NCBI GenBank assembly: GCA_019400425.1 | Contig: JAFREE010000206.1 | Span: 1-35,089, forward strand | DNA from: Hymenochaete sp. R1 | Lineage: Eukaryota; Basidiomycota; Agaricomycetes; Hymenochaetales; Hymenochaetaceae | DNA: 35,089 nt | Direction of reading: 5' to 3' | Made by a program: the position numbers and the translations under genes | Notes under the pieces: generated by a model | Seen by the model: the letters and a program-made list of their open reading frames with translations, nothing else | What the model was told of the DNA's origin: nothing | The model's database searches: none | In this document: piece by piece, positions 1 through 9,263 of the stretch | Layout: each line of letters opens with the position of its first letter | Numbering within the stretch: the first letter of the stretch is position 1

Positions 1-545
1 AACATGCATTTTTGACTTTTTACGGACGAAACCAGTCCCTGGCCGGTTCGGGGACCAGGGCCGATTCCCCGTAGTGTAAAGTGATCCTAGAATCAACCAC
101 TAACTTGAGTCGGAACACCTTCTTTTCCATCCTTGTTGGCATTTCCTTCATTATCACGAGTTTTTGACTGAGCCCAGGAAAAGCTACTTAGCTAGTCAAA
201 TGAGGCTCATCGATCACAAATCGGTCCGTGCTGCCGAGCAGCCCTTCCTCTCACCTTGCGACTATTGCCGAAGACATCTCGTTTGCATGTTTCGCCCGAC
301 AGATATCCATCGGCTTTGCTCTTGAAATCATGCACAAGCGTGCTTAGCAAACCCCACATTGCTGGACATGTTTGAGTGGCGTGAAGTGGTTGATACGTTT
401 TTGCTTGTTCTCCGGGCGCTCAGATAACGTACACCCGTTGATAAAGACATATGGAGCTGACGAGTACCATCCGGATCTTGACAATAGCACGGACGACTTC
501 TGCGTGCCCCGTTTGCCTCTTATTCCCTCCAACCATAAGCATAGT
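1..545. other. Upstream region without a recognised gene
   Basis: No supported coding region was found. A short inverted repeat (CCCTGG ... CCAGGG) sits near positions 35-59. The reading frame of the downstream gene stays open upstream to about 372, but has no ATG before 546, so this stretch is taken as promoter and 5' leader. Confidence 0.5.
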
Positions 546-2513
546 ATGGCCTCCTCTAAGTCTACAACATCATCACGCGCGAATACAACACATTCCGGAG
601 ATGGTGGAAAAAATCATACATCACCCCATAGTGCCTCTACCACCGATCCCAGTTCCCCTACAAAAGCACACGCTGTTCTTGCCGTCGTTTCTTCTACCCT
701 CAACTTCCGCATTCTGAAGGAGCTGGCCCACGACCAGAGTCAAAACTGGACAGCAGCGCACATTGAAGCGCACAGGCTTGAATTCCAGCTGACTCGAGCC
801 GCATCGGAAATCCTTTCCAGTAACTTGAAGTCTTTACGCTCTCGAACCGATGTATCTGATACTAATGACGAGCACCGGCACCGGAAGACTGCTTGGTTGA
901 ATGTCCAGAACGAGCTTTCGGTCCTTTTGGAGTATCCTGATCCGGCATCTGATCCTCATAAAGCTGCGAAGGAAAAACTGCGCGAGCTCTATCTTTCGCT
1001 ACACATCTTTGACCCAATCTCAGCTACGGTAATTACCCCGGACAATGCTGTTGAGTCTGCAAAGACGTTCGTTTCTCTGACAAACGCCCTTGAAAGCGTG
1101 CACTCGCGCGTGGACAAGCTTCGCACCGCCGCCTGGAGATCTGACACAGACCCTAACATGGCTGGTCAGAAGCGACTCGAAAACACCAGCTGTATGTTAT
1201 TCGTTCTTTATCTTCAATACTCAGAGGTCCTTCGTACGGTCTTCAAAGCGATTGAAAATCGCATGCGGCTTTCGAAATCCGAGTCGCAGTCGCAGTCGCA
1301 GTCCTCTTCTCTTTCGATGAAGCTCTCAGCCGAGCTCTTGAGCGTCTTTGAAGAGCCTTTGAAGCTTTATAACGAGCTCAAGCAAAGCGGGGTGTGTTTG
1401 GATACCTCCAAATGGCTGGCCTACATCGGTAGCGGAGAACCCCACATTTCAGACGCAATGGCGAGTCTTTCTAGCGAGGCCCCGAATCGAGACCATGCCA
1501 AAGGCCGCGAACATCCGCCGCATGTCGTAGAGAAACCGCTACCAAACTCCCACAGCAAGCTCCTGAACCTCTTTCTTGCAGATGCCGGCACCCTCTACTT
1601 CACAGAGTTTATCATCAAACAGCTCCATGGTCCCCAAAGGCTCTTCCGTATGCGCAAAGACGTCGACGCCTCCTCCATTCTTCAAAAGTCCAACCTCGTG
1701 CGCGCGTTCCGGATCATGCATTGCGCATCTGTGGTGTCTTGTCTGATCATCCAATGCTACTGGCTTTTTATCCCGGGAGCAGATCCAAGCACTGAGTCAG
1801 GGAGTGATTCCGAGGCTCTCGTTAGAAAGAAGGAGGAAGCTCGACTCTGGATCGAGATCGGCACCCATCTCGAGAACCAATCCGCAACCGAATCGCATTC
1901 AGAGGTCGACTGGAAAGGGCCCCTCAGCAACCCAACTATCAAATCTCTGTACGGAAAATACAGAAAGGCGTCCGAGTCGTCAGGATCCGATTCGCCTACC
2001 AACCACTGGCAACCCTTACCTCTCACCGCATACAGACTCTTCGAACAGCCTAACTTAGACTTAGAAGGCTACACGGAATTCCTCGACGCGCTGAGCGACA
2101 AATGGGTCAACATCGAAGACGACTTCATCCGCAACCTCGACTACAGGCGCACCTTCAACTCCAAATCCCGTCTCAAACACGCCTTCCGGGTCGCCCCACC
2201 CGCAACCGAAGCAGAGCCCGACGTGACCCTCGACGGAGACCATCTTCGGGACGACAACTGGGAGAAATCCGCGCACGTTTTCGTCGGGTTCTTGTGGTAC
2301 GTCAAGGCCGCTGCGGAAGCGTATTCCCAGGTTGAGGAGCTCTTGAAGTACGAGAAGAAGGAGTCGGCGGTGAGGGGGTTGAAGAGCGTGTTGAAGGACT
2401 TTAGGGAGGCGAGGGGGATGTATTGGATGTTGAAGGATGCTGGGTTTTGTGTTGATTTTGAGAGGTGGATGAGATGGGCGGATGTCGAGATACCTTCTCT
2501 TGATAGCGTGTGA
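546..2513 (+). CDS. Two-repeat helical protein of unknown function (655 aa)
   Basis: I do not recognise this family. The frame is open without introns from the first in-frame ATG (546; A at -3, G at +4) to TGA at 2511-2513. The first ~45 residues are Ser/Thr-rich and probably disordered, and the rest is predicted helical. The protein seems to consist of two related halves: the segment around LYNELKQSGVCLDTSKWLAY in the middle resembles MYWMLKDAGFCVDFERWMRW near the C-terminus, and each follows a similar helical stretch (LFVLYLQYSEVLRTVF versus VFVGFLWYVKAAAEAY). A Ser/Gln repeat (SESQSQSQSQSSS) lies between. No signal peptide or clear membrane anchor is visible. It converges with the sugar transporter gene. 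Coding status is well supported by length and composition; function is unknown. Confidence 0.8.
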   Translation: MASSKSTTSSRANTTHSGDGGKNHTSPHSASTTDPSSPTKAHAVLAVVSSTLNFRILKELAHDQSQNWTAAHIEAHRLEFQLTRAASEILSSNLKSLRSRTDVSDTNDEHRHRKTAWLNVQNELSVLLEYPDPASDPHKAAKEKLRELYLSLHIFDPISATVITPDNAVESAKTFVSLTNALESVHSRVDKLRTAAWRSDTDPNMAGQKRLENTSCMLFVLYLQYSEVLRTVFKAIENRMRLSKSESQSQSQSSSLSMKLSAELLSVFEEPLKLYNELKQSGVCLDTSKWLAYIGSGEPHISDAMASLSSEAPNRDHAKGREHPPHVVEKPLPNSHSKLLNLFLADAGTLYFTEFIIKQLHGPQRLFRMRKDVDASSILQKSNLVRAFRIMHCASVVSCLIIQCYWLFIPGADPSTESGSDSEALVRKKEEARLWIEIGTHLENQSATESHSEVDWKGPLSNPTIKSLYGKYRKASESSGSDSPTNHWQPLPLTAYRLFEQPNLDLEGYTEFLDALSDKWVNIEDDFIRNLDYRRTFNSKSRLKHAFRVAPPATEAEPDVTLDGDHLRDDNWEKSAHVFVGFLWYVKAAAEAYSQVEELLKYEKKESAVRGLKSVLKDFREARGMYWMLKDAGFCVDFERWMRWADVEIPSLDSV

Positions 2514-2962
2514 TATGTTGTTGAGGAGATGCCCATGAGGGAGGCGGGTCGGGCTGTCGTTGATTGTATGGTCATTTACTGCTCTTATCGAACCTTGACT
2601 CGGAGTTGATGGAATCTTAGTCCATCTATTCTTTGCCATGTGAAGTCGAATTGATCTGATCCTGTGAACTTGGCAGTAGTTTGTACTTCATGCTTCATAG
2701 AAACACTTTATTCAGCTGCCTCCCCCTCCCCCCGACAGACATTAATATGATCAGACAGGGCTTTCATTTTATCAAACTCATGACATTGACCTTAAGGGCA
2801 GAAGCCGTACAGTAAAGGGGAAGAAAAGAAAGCGCAAAGATAATACAAAAGAGCAGGATCGATCAAGAAATTCAATCGTAAAAGACACAGAAAACCCATA
2901 CCAGAGCGAAAACGAGGAAAGAAAAAAGAAAAGAAAACCATCCTGAAAGGGGTCCAAGGGCC
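2514..2962. other. Convergent 3' intergenic region
   Basis: This lies between the stop of the two-repeat protein (plus) and the stop of the transporter (minus), so it should hold both 3' UTRs. TTTATT at 2707-2712 reads AATAAA on the minus strand, about 250 nt past the transporter stop, and is a possible poly(A) signal. A C-rich tract lies near 2720-2734. No gene is seen. Confidence 0.5.
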
Positions 2963-5070
2963 TCACGGCGTCCCCGCATCCGACACCTTCTCATCATGCT
3001 CGCTCTCCACCTTCGCATTCGCCTTCACCTCCTCCAACGTCTTCTTCCCCACATGCGACTTAATCTTCCACGCCGCGAACGCATGTCCCTGCCCAAACAC
3101 CTCCTCGATCTCCTCCAACGTCCTCCCCTTCGTCTCAGGGAAACAAAACAACACATGCACGAACCCCGCAAAGTTGAACGTCCCGAAGATGAAATACGTC
3201 TTCCACGCGATCGTGCTGAACCCCGGCGGGACCGCCCACGCAAGCGCGAAGTTGAACAGCCAGTTGCTCGCCGTCGCGAGCGACACCGCTTTCGCGCGCA
3301 CGCGCATCGGGAAGATCTCGGCGGGGTACGTCCAGGAGACGGGGCCCATGGTCGTGGCGAAGGAGACGACGAAGAGGTAGGAGCAGACGATGATGGCGCG
3401 CGTGGCGTTGGCGTGGCCGGAGGGGATCACCCAGACGCGGTTGGTGCTGCCTTCGACGGTGCCCCATTGGCCGAAGCGGGCTTGGAGGCCGCCGACGAGC
3501 ATGAGCCAGAAGCCCATGAAGGCGAGGCCGATGAGGAGCATGGGGCGGCGGCCCCATCTGTCGATGTAGATGATGGCGGGGACTTTTGAGGGGAAGGGTA
3601 GATTAGAATGGATGGTGGATGTGTTAGAGAGGAAAGTAGCTTACTTGTGAAGACGACGTTGAGTACGTATTGGATCGTGTCGGCTATAAGATTCGAGCGC
3701 CTGCCAGTAAGACCTGCACCTTGGAAGACGTATACGATGTAGTACATCATAATGTTCATTCCAGTCAATTGACTGCGAAAAAAACACACAATCAGCCTTT
3801 CTCCTCACATCCAGAAACCCGTTCCCCTCTTACCTCCACATCTGCAAACTGCACCCAAGCGTGACGCGCCTGAACACATCCTTCCTAAACAAGTCCAAAT
3901 AACTCTTCGCCCCCTCCGTTTTCTCAAAGTACACCTGCTGCTTAATCTCCTCAAACTCCAACTGCACCAACGCATCCGCCGCATCCCCCCTCCCATGCAA
4001 ATCCGCCAAGATCTCCAACGCCTCCTCTTCCCTCGCATGATCCATCAGCCAGCGCGGGCTCTCCGGGAACCACATCATGCCGATGCTGAGGATGAACGCG
4101 GGGATCGCTTGGATGCCCCACGGGATACGGAAGGAGGCCGTGCCGTTGATGTACGAGCACCCGAATTGGATGAAGAACTGGATGAAGATGCCCCAGGTGA
4201 TGGCCCATTGTTGGAGGGAGATCATACGGCCCCGGATGGAGGGTGCGGTGATCTCGGCTTGGTAGAGGGGGACGGTGGAGGAGGCGAGGCCGACGCCGAG
4301 GCCGGAGATGATGCGACCCACGACGAGCATGCCGCGGTTCTGGAGGGGGGGGGGGGAGGGGAGGAGGTGCATGTTAGCACTTGTTCAAAAATTTGGGAAG
4401 ATTATCAAGAGGGACTCGCCTGGGCGGCGCATTGAAGGACACTGCCGATGATCCAGAGATAACCGGAGGTTATAATCGTCTTTTTGCGGCCGATCAAGTC
4501 AGCAAGCTTGGTGACGATGAGCGCGCCGACGAAAGAGCCTGCAGGCATGGAAGCGACGATAGCGCCTTGCGCGTTGGAATCCGGCTATAAATTGGATCAT
4601 TTTTTTCGTGCGTTTTCATTTATTTTATTGAGCCAAACCTATGTTATTAAAAAAGAAACACATTAGGAAGAAGAAAACTCACGTTTTTGAACACTTCAAA
4701 ATAGGCATCGTTCTAATTTTAGATCAAGAGGAGAGGGGTGTCAAAAGTCAAAGTCAGGTGACGCGGGAAAGAGCGAGATCAAACTTCGATAACAGTAACG
4801 TACGTTCAAGACGCCGGACATGGACGAGATGTCCAGACCGAAGAGTCCACCGCCGATACATGCGAACGACCCGACGACAATCTACACGCAGGAAAAGAAA
4901 CCAATGAGTTATAAGGTAAGGCCTGAAGGGTTGCCAAGCCAATATTAATGGTTCAACGTACCGAGTTCGATGCGATAGCTGTACTGTACTGAGGGATCCG
5001 CCAGCAAATTATTGTCAACATCATCTATAGAGGAAAAGGAACGAAAGAGTGGACGTACGCCTTTCCCCAT
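2963..5070 (-). CDS. MFS sugar porter (hexose/glucose transporter-like), 533 aa, eight exons
   Basis: Proton-coupled or facilitative sugar uptake at the plasma membrane is inferred from the family. Exons (minus): 5070-5059, 5024-4962, 4881-4804, 4712-4683, 4584-4420, 4339-3834, 3772-3645, 3582-2963; all splice phases agree and give 533 residues. Sugar-porter signatures appear in order: TM1 with GGGLFGLDISSMSG, the loop motif DLIGRKKT, GRIISGLGVG followed by PLYQAEI and RGR, PESPRWL after TM6, QLTGMNIMMYY in TM7, DRWGRRPM, PAEIFPMRVRAKA and PETKGRTLEEIEE after TM12. The set is complete, so the gene looks functional. The intron between exons 5 and 6 (4419-4340) has a GC donor (GCGAGT) with a good CTAAC branch site and a C-rich tract. 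The tiny first exon (MGKG) and second exon are the least certain parts. The exact sugar cannot be read from sequence. Confidence 0.92.
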
Positions 5071-5515
5071 TTTGACGCCCCTCTTGATTTCAAGCCTGTT
5101 GTGATGCACCCAATCAAGTCAAGTGGGAGGGTACGAGAGATCGAAGGTCAATAAAGACGAGGGCAACGAAGAATGCGACGAGGACTGGGGAAGGGGGGGG
5201 GGGGGGCAAAGAGACTCGAGCCAGATCCTGGGAGAGCGAAAAGAGCCGTCGAGGAGGAAGAGGGGCTCGATTCGAAGACGGCGAGGATTAAATACTAAAT
5301 AGCAAGAAGGGGGGGAGGTGGGGGCTGCGTGACCTTCCCGACCCGACTACTCCCTCTTAAAGCCGACGAAAAGATATGGGCGCGTGTAAATAATAAAAGA
5401 AGACTGGCATTGATTTCATGAGAGTTGAGTTACGAGTCCGTCAACCTGAACGCTAAATTTCGGTCACAATATTTGATTCAGAATTTGAAGACTCCAAAGC
5501 AAAAACTTTGGAAGA
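5071..5515. other. Upstream region of the sugar porter
   Basis: Probable promoter of the transporter (minus strand). It is purine-rich on the plus strand, with a G14 tract at 5193-5206. GTGGGG at 5318-5323 matches the SYGGRG core bound by fungal CreA/Mig1-type repressors, which would suit a sugar transporter, but so short a motif is weak evidence. The mobile element is inserted about 445 bp upstream of the transporter start. Confidence 0.35.
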
Positions 5516-5521
5516 GGCGAG
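5516..5521 (+). repeat. Target-site duplication, left copy (GGCGAG)
   Basis: GGCGAG lies immediately outside the left terminal inverted repeat. The same hexamer in the same orientation lies immediately outside the right one at 9258-9263. This is the expected signature of transposon insertion. Confidence 0.75.
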
Positions 5522-5608
5522 TATTGAATGTTTTTGGCCCCTTTATTCGGATCCGTACTTAGATGCTGGAAATCCGTATGTCGAAACCTGAACTCGGGTT
5601 AGCCGAGG
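5522..5608 (+). repeat. Left terminal inverted repeat
   Basis: The first 33 bp are a perfect inverted match to 9257-9225, including the distinctive GGCCCCTTTATTCGGATCC segment. Further in, AATCCGTATGT and TTAGCCGAG motifs recur in the partner at similar positions with gaps. Confidence 0.8.
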
Positions 5609-5840
5609 TTTTTTGAAATCTGTATCCAGAAGTTGAATGCAGAAATTCCGGATTCCCTACTTATGCTGTGCTCCGGCAATCTCGACGCTACTTAAAATGG
5701 CTCATTGCATTACATAATTTTTATTCCCTTAAATTTTTAAACGAGACGTGACAAACATAAGCTGAACCCCTTATTTAGAAAGTGTACCAAGACAATGTCA
5801 AGTTGATTGACAAAGATAAGATAAGCGTCAGGGTACTCCT

Positions 5841-8800
5841 TCCAAGTTGATGAGGACTCGGACGATGAAGACCAACCAGGGAACCTGCCAGCGCCTGCAG
5901 CTCCGACCAGTGGTGGACTCGGACGTCCTCATGGAGCCGATGAAGTGGCCTGGGTGGGTACATGGGCCAAGTGACTACCATGCTCCGAACGCCGCTGAAT
6001 GATATCAAGGCGTCCACAATCCCAACGGCGAGGTTCATTGCCTTGCAAGAACTCAACATCCTTCTGGACATCGCCACGGAGGACTTGTTGACGGTGTCAT
6101 TCCAGTTGGAGAGTTTCATGCGGGAACTTGTGAGGATCCTTGGTGGGACAGGAGGCGAGATGGCGCAGGATGAGAACGAGGAAGAGGATGGGGTGCAGGT
6201 GGGGTTCCGTTACCTGGAGATGAGAACCTGGAAGCCCAACTCTTGGCTTGTCGGTGTCTTGCTCACTTGATGGAAGCTCTTCCCGGGGTCGGACATATGC
6301 TTGTTTATCATGGCGCCAATCCTGTTCTCTGTAGCAAACTGGTCAAGATATCTTACATTGATCTTGCTGAGCATACGCTGACTGTGAGTATTTATTTACA
6401 TGGTTCTACTTGTTATGTTATGTCTGACCGACACTTTCTACTGCATCTTGGCGGCTCTTGAGAAGATTTCTGAAGAGTAGCCGAGCGCCATTGTTCGTGA
6501 GAGTGGTCCCACCGCTCTCCTCAATCATCTCGACCTTTTCTCAAGTCATGTCCAGCGCACCGCCCTCCAGGCTGACGCCGACCGTTGTTGAAACATATCC
6601 CCTGACTCTTTCTCCGTGGTCAAGGACGTATGGTCGATCTTATGCAACTGCCTCGGTTATGCAGACCAGAAGCTCATCGATTATCCCGCATTATGCATCA
6701 TCCGCGTTATTGAGAGTTATCACCGCACACATGCCGACAAGCTAGAGGTGCCAGTAGATAAACATCTTATCCGTGCAGCGATTACGCTACTGTTGCCAGC
6801 CGGTGGGATCCCTCTTATTCCCGTGAACACTTACACGCTCCTCTTTAAGAGCATGACCACGGTCCACGGTCGCGCGCGCGAGTCCCTCCATTGCTGTAGC
6901 ACTTTTGGAAGCGGATAGTGTTACGACACTGTACCAGATATTGACGGGTGTGTTGCCGCCGCAGACGGAAGAGAACTTAAAATTGGAGCCGGGGCAAGTG
7001 CAAGCGGGCGAGGGAATGGAGGTGGACTCGCAGATATGACAGTGATGCAAAACTTGGCGCATCGGCCGAGGGAGCAAATCGAAGAGGCGTTAAGCCCGGT
7101 ATCAGAGCTGTTGCCGCCTTTGCCTAAAGGTAAGCTCTTGTATCTCTCTTCAGCGATCCGATATTGACGAGATTGACATCGACTGCTTCTGCCTGCGTAG
7201 ATGGCGTCTGTGACCACAAGGGATATTCAGAGAAAGCTTTTCATCGTATGGTCAAAGCAAAGGCCAAAGCGGACCGATCTGTCGCTCGGGCTGCAGTTGT
7301 GAACACTCTTTCTGGTTCTAACGATTCACAATCTGCGTCTTCTTCTCGCGCAGAGATGCCGAATATCATCACGCCCAATGACGAGGATGTCCCGCCTCTC
7401 CCAACTACCACTACCGAGACCCCAGAACAAGCTGTACCGGTGTCTTTGGCAGATGCTCCAGTGGGATCAGTGTCCTCGTTCTCGTCATCATCGGCTGATC
7501 GTATGAATCTCTTGCGCCAACATGAGGGAGTTCTGAACCGCTTCATTACGCTTATGGCCCCGATATTGGTCGACGTGTATGCTGCGAGTGTGTCTGTGCC
7601 TGTGCGCATCAAACCGCTGGCGTCGCTATTGAAGGCGATCTGGTTCCAAGACGAGCAACAGCTCAAGCATACGTTGACGGTAAGCACATTTAACGTTCAT
7701 ATGTTACGACATTTATGTAGAACACCCTTCCCACATTTACCTCTGGCAAGCTTCACCAGCTCCATTCTTTCCGCGAAGGACCACCCAACACTCATGGTCG
7801 GTGGCCTCCAAATGGTCGAACTGCTCCTCCACAAAGCCTCAGCCGACTTCAAGTCCTCGTTCAGACGTGAAGGTGTCCTATACGAAATTGAAATCCTGGC
7901 TTCTCGACTCCTCCGGCATTGCCCAAAAGAAAATAAAGTGAAGGAGGAAGGCACAGAGGATGTCATTCCGTCCTCAGATACCCCTCTCCCTCCCGTTCCG
8001 ACTCCCGTTCCCGCAGTGCTTTCGAGCGGCACCAGTTCCAGCCGACGTGGACAGTCCGCCGAGCCCGAGGATGCGTATGCCCTTCGCGCGCGGGTGATCC
8101 GGTTCAAGTACCTCTCCAGCAACACGGCAGACGAAGGCGACACAGCGTTCTGGCATTTGAGGGCGCTCGTGGAGGAATTGAAGGTGCGGGAGAAGGATGA
8201 GGACGCCGCAAAGGCTACTTTGACGGGCATCGCGGACTTGTTTGCGAGCCCGGATACGAGCGTTTCGAGTTTCGAGTTGGTGCAGAGTGGCGTTGTAGAT
8301 GCTTTGTTAGAGTTTGCAACCGGGGAGGAGTATTCGCGTAAGTCATTTGGTCGTTTTTTTTTCCATGGTTGACTGGCTAATTGTGAGCGGGTGTAGTACC
8401 ACTGAATATCCGTGAGGAGCTTTTGATGAAGGTGAGGGGTGTCAAGTCTCAGAGCTCGCCTTTGGCCGTGTTTGTAAAGAAACTGCAGGACATCTTGACA
8501 CGTATGGAGACCTTCGAAGTCAGCACGGTGTCCTCCAGCTCAGACGGTAAGCAAACATTACAATTCGTAGTCGTAGTAATATAGTCTTTCTAATCACCGT
8601 CTTTTTGTGCCGTAGATTCAAAGCGGTATACTCCTTCTCTCCTCGCTCGCTCCATCCGCCTCCGACTCGTCCCAGAAGAAGGCTCTGAACCTCTCAAGCC
8701 CGGTAATAGCAACACTATCGTCTCCATTCACGCCATCGCTACCTTCCAAGCTCTGACCGATTATCTACACCCCAGACTGACTGGCATCCTCACGTCCTTG

Positions 8801-8929
8801 CCTAGTTCTCGGCTCTTAGGCATACTCTCGGCCTTAGCTACAGGTCGCCCCCCTCCAGAACTCACGGGTACTGGCTCAGGTGCCTTCTCGATCTACGGTC
8901 ATCGGTCTCGTTATATGCATATCGGCTAG
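5841..8929 (+). pseudogene. Decayed N-terminal fragment of a UFD4/TRIP12-like HECT E3 ubiquitin ligase
   Basis: In the intact family this region is the armadillo-like substrate-binding part of a ubiquitin-fusion-degradation ligase; the catalytic HECT domain is C-terminal. Recognisable stretches appear in family order: RFIALQELNILLDIATED (from about 6031), ELVRILGGTGGE, CLAHLMEALPGV (about 6260), ISYIDLAEHTLT, a YHRTHADKLE segment (about 6720), LLPAGGIPLIPVNTYTLL, ADMTVMQNLAHRP (about 7032), MVKAKAKADRS (about 7247), FVKKLQDILTRMETF and IVSIHAIATFQAL. Former introns remain near 7130-7199, 7680-7720, 8336-8397 and 8548-8616. The copy is broken: in-frame TAG at 6478-6480, TGA at 6589-6591, and frameshifts near 6222-6240, 6885, 7010 and 7720. 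It ends at TAG 8927-8929 with no HECT domain. From about 7200 onward the frame is nearly intact. Confidence 0.85.
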
Positions 8930-9110
8930 ATAACTATATTAATAATATTTATTTTATTCTATTCCATGAACTATTTTACCCTGTCACACATGGTCACAAA
9001 CATCCAGAGATTCAAATGGTTATGTTTGATCATTGCAGGTGCAAGTACAATTTTTTGAAGCTCGAGTTAAGAATCCGTGCATCCGGATTCAAGATACAAA
9101 TTCAAAAATT

Positions 9111-9140
9111 CTCGGCTAAGCTCGGCTAAGCTCGGCTAAT
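9111..9140 (+). repeat. Subterminal 10-bp tandem repeat (x3)
   Basis: Three direct copies of CTCGGCTAAG (the last ending in T) lie just inside the right terminal repeat. The left end has a single inverted counterpart (TTAGCCGAG near 5600-5608). Such subterminal arrays can be transposase-binding sites, which is inference here. Confidence 0.7.
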
Positions 9141-9257
9141 CCAAGATCAGAGTTCGGTTTACGGAGTTCGAGTTCAGTTTACAGATTTCTGGTTTCAACA
9201 TACGGATTTTCTGCATTCAAGTATGGATCCGAATAAAGGGGCCAAAAACATTCAATA
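9111..9257 (-). repeat. Right terminal inverted repeat
   Basis: This is the inverted counterpart of 5522-5608, ending CATTCAATA at 9257. The outer 33 bp are perfect. The inner part is longer than on the left because of extra GAGTTC-like copies and the expanded 10-bp array. Confidence 0.8.
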
Positions 9258-9263
9258 GGCGAG
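9258..9263 (+). repeat. Target-site duplication, right copy (GGCGAG)
   Basis: It matches the hexamer at 5516-5521. Joining the two flanks predicts an empty site reading ...GGAAGAGGCGAGCGTACC.... Confidence 0.75.

Larger units (their letters stand above)
5522..9257 (+). mobile_element. Non-autonomous terminal-inverted-repeat element carrying a captured ubiquitin-ligase fragment (3736 bp)
   Basis: Both ends begin TATTGAATG and are inverted copies of each other. The outermost 33 bp (5522-5554 versus 9225-9257) are identical; similarity then becomes imperfect and gapped for roughly another 60-110 bp. A direct 6-bp repeat GGCGAG flanks the element. No transposase is present: the interior is filled by a degraded UFD4/TRIP12-like fragment (about 5841-8929) plus AT-rich filler next to each end. 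It therefore looks like a non-autonomous element that has picked up host gene sequence, comparable to Pack-type elements. The superfamily is not assigned, since a 6-bp duplication with TATTG ends does not match a class I can name confidently. Confidence 0.78.
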
